Positions 5,939 to 8,514 of a DNA stretch of 8,514 nt are shown here, one piece after another. The number at the start of each line of letters is the position of its first letter. The first letter of the stretch is position 1. This DNA is from Deltaproteobacteria bacterium (lineage in GTDB: Bacteria; Desulfobacterota; Syntrophia; Syntrophales; UBA5619). A program made the position numbers and the translations under genes. The notes below the pieces were generated by a model. That model saw only the letters and a program-made list of their open reading frames with translations, was not told the origin of the DNA and made no database searches. Location: contig JAJFTY010000116.1 in the NCBI GenBank assembly GCA_021372695.1, positions 1 to 8,514 on the forward strand. The letters are read 5' to 3'.

Positions 5939-6421
5939 TCAATCCCTCAGTTCAATGATCTCTCCGGTGATCGTCTTTCCGATCTCCAGCACGCCGACCG
6001 TATTGAACGGGGAAAAACGGTTGCCGGTGGCCGAACCGGGATTGAAGCGGAGGATGCCTCCTTCCACCCGGTTGAACGGCCGATGGGTGTGGCCGAAGAT
6101 GAGGCAGTCCACGTGTCCGATTCTCCCTTCCATCACCTCGTCCATCCGCGGAAAACTGCCGCAGGCATGGATCAATCCCAGACGGAAACCGTTGATGTCG
6201 AGAACCACTTGGTCGGGGAGAAGAGCCTTCACCCGGGGCGGATCGGCATTGCCGTGGACCGCCCGGACTTCTGTCCGGTCGAAAAGATCCAGAACGGCCA
6301 GATCGGTCAGATCACCGGCATGCAGAATGAGGTCAACGCCATGGAAGGGATGCTCCAGAATCTTTCTCAGCTTTTCATCATAACCCCGGAGATGAGTATC
6401 TGAGATCACCCCTATCTTCAC
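5939..6421 (-). CDS. YfcE/MJ0936-type metallophosphoesterase
   Basis: A 160-residue calcineurin-like phosphoesterase. The complete two-metal motif set is visible: D8 and H10 in SDTH, D37 in HAGDLTD, N58 in HGNAD, H85 in LIHACG, and H111/H113 in FGHTHRP. The size and compact form fit the YfcE/MJ0936 group, whose members hydrolyse phosphodiesters such as bis-pNPP in vitro and whose physiological substrates are mostly unknown. Some related enzymes cleave cyclic nucleotides, worth noting because a cyclase lies in the same gene run, but nothing here shows cAMP specificity. The start codon is GTG (6421-6419), supported by GGAGG eight bases upstream and by the immediate MKIGVISDTH strand. It is the first gene behind the TATAAT promoter at 6451-6478. 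Confidence 0.91.
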   Translation of the reverse strand: MKIGVISDTHLRGYDEKLRKILEHPFHGVDLILHAGDLTDLAVLDLFDRTEVRAVHGNADPPRVKALLPDQVVLDINGFRLGLIHACGSFPRMDEVMEGRIGHVDCLIFGHTHRPFNRVEGGILRFNPGSATGNRFSPFNTVGVLEIGKTITGEIIELRD

Positions 6422-6429
6422 CCGGCCTA

Positions 6430-6434
6430 CCTCC
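6430..6434 (-). promoter_or_regulatory. ribosome-binding site supporting the GTG start of the phosphoesterase
   Basis: GGAGG on the minus strand sits eight bases before GTG at 6421. No alternative ATG lies in the correct frame close by, so this site decides the start. Confidence 0.7.
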
Positions 6435-6450
6435 GCGCAGTTACGGGCGG

Positions 6451-6478
6451 ATTATAACGAGATGTGCCAAAAAGACAA
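6451..6478 (-). promoter_or_regulatory. sigma70-type promoter for the leftward gene run
   Basis: On the minus strand TTGTCT (6478-6473) and a perfect TATAAT (6456-6451) are separated by 16 bases. The predicted start near 6444 leaves a short leader of about 23 nt that contains the GGAGG site. It is the best promoter seen on this strand upstream of the seven co-directional genes. Confidence 0.68.
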
Positions 6479-6516
6479 GGATTATTTCCGTCGCTTGCCG
6501 TGGGTCCTGTTTCAAT

Positions 6517-6546
6517 TTGACATTGGGCAGGGCGGCACGTTAGGAT
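6517..6546 (+). promoter_or_regulatory. sigma70-type promoter for the rightward pair (small protein, ligA)
   Basis: TTGACA (6517-6522) matches the -35 consensus exactly. After 18 bases comes TAGGAT (6541-6546), which matches TATAAT at four of six positions. A start near 6553 would give a leader of about 25 nt with AGGGG (6564-6568) as ribosome-binding site. It faces away from, and does not overlap, the leftward promoter at 6451-6478. Confidence 0.6.
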
Positions 6547-6577
6547 GCCTGCAAAAAATATTCAGGGGTGAAAAGCA

Positions 6578-6844
6578 GTGCTTGAATCCGCGCTCGACAA
6601 ACTGGCGCAGCAGATCCTCGCCCTCGACGAGGCCTCCCTCTGCTCCCTCTGGGAGAAATACAAGGAGCGGATGGAACATTTCGAACCCACCAAGGAGTGG
6701 GAAAGGGCGCTGATCATCTTCTTCATCATCAATGCGGTCCGGGCCAAGAACCACATCTTCAACGAGCAGCTCAAGAACCGGCAGCCGAACCGGCCGGAAA
6801 AGCCCCCGAAGAGGAAACCGGAGCTGAGGCTGGTGAAGAAGTGA
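6578..6844 (+). CDS. small protein of unknown function upstream of ligA
   Basis: An 88-residue soluble protein that I do not recognise as a named family. The start is GTG with AGGGG nine bases upstream and a promoter at 6517-6546. Residues 1-38 are predicted amphipathic helix (leucine- and glutamate-rich). Residues 43-58 (RALIIFFIINAVRAKN) form a hydrophobic patch too short and too flanked by charge to be a confident membrane span. The last 25 residues are lysine-, arginine- and proline-rich (PNRPEKPPKRKPELR), which could bind nucleic acid or be disordered. It ends 56 nt before ligA and is likely cotranscribed with it. A clear promoter, a ribosome-binding site and good codon use support a real gene; the function is open. 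Confidence 0.75.
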   Translation: MLESALDKLAQQILALDEASLCSLWEKYKERMEHFEPTKEWERALIIFFIINAVRAKNHIFNEQLKNRQPNRPEKPPKRKPELRLVKK

Positions 6845-6852
6845 TCTCCTGA

Positions 6853-8514
<1,662 letters not shown>

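Noticed and set aside
5386..6403. Plus-strand open frames antisense to the HIT and phosphoesterase genes
   Set aside because: Their translations lack motifs and ribosome-binding sites, while the minus strand shows the full HIT triad and the metallophosphoesterase motif set.

Overview
The window is GC-rich bacterial chromosome, packed with genes and free of visible mobile elements, CRISPR arrays or long repeats. The gene families (pyruvoyl-type arginine decarboxylase beside agmatinase, a multi-spanning GAF/HisKA sensor kinase, a receiver-adenylate cyclase, and NAD-dependent ligase LigA with long divergent spacers) fit a Deltaproteobacterium (Desulfobacterota), perhaps Syntrophales-like. This is an inference from family content; no phylogenetic marker was compared.

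Layout. Positions 3-79 (minus) hold an initiator tRNA-fMet(CAT) with its own promoter at 114-142. From 212 to 6421 seven genes all lie on the minus strand. In order of transcription they are a YfcE-type metallophosphoesterase (GTG start), a HIT-family nucleotide hydrolase/phosphorylase, a small LapA-domain membrane protein, agmatinase (speB), pyruvoyl-dependent arginine decarboxylase (pdaD, TTG start), a membrane sensor histidine kinase, and a response regulator whose output domain is a class III adenylate cyclase. Two junctions (HIT/LapA and kinase/regulator) are ATGA overlaps. A consensus TATAAT promoter at 6451-6478 precedes the first gene, and a GC hairpin at 173-190 follows the last. From 6578 to the window end the plus strand carries an 88-residue protein of unknown function and then ligA, which runs off the right edge. 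A second promoter (6517-6546) faces right in the divergent spacer.

How the genes work together. PdaD makes agmatine from arginine and SpeB converts agmatine to putrescine and urea, giving a complete two-step polyamine route. The kinase and the receiver-cyclase are translationally coupled and look like a dedicated two-component pathway that ends in cAMP rather than in DNA binding. Whether the signalling pair is functionally tied to the polyamine genes, or only adjacent, cannot be told from sequence.

No stretch longer than 300 bases lacks a gene. The largest spacers (80-211, 3406-3502, 4052-4130, 6422-6577) hold promoters, hairpins and ribosome-binding sites. The most interesting items are the kinase to adenylate cyclase pair, the compact arginine-to-putrescine module with its non-ATG start, and the near-perfect palindrome in the initiator tRNA leader. 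The rest looks like ordinary housekeeping sequence.
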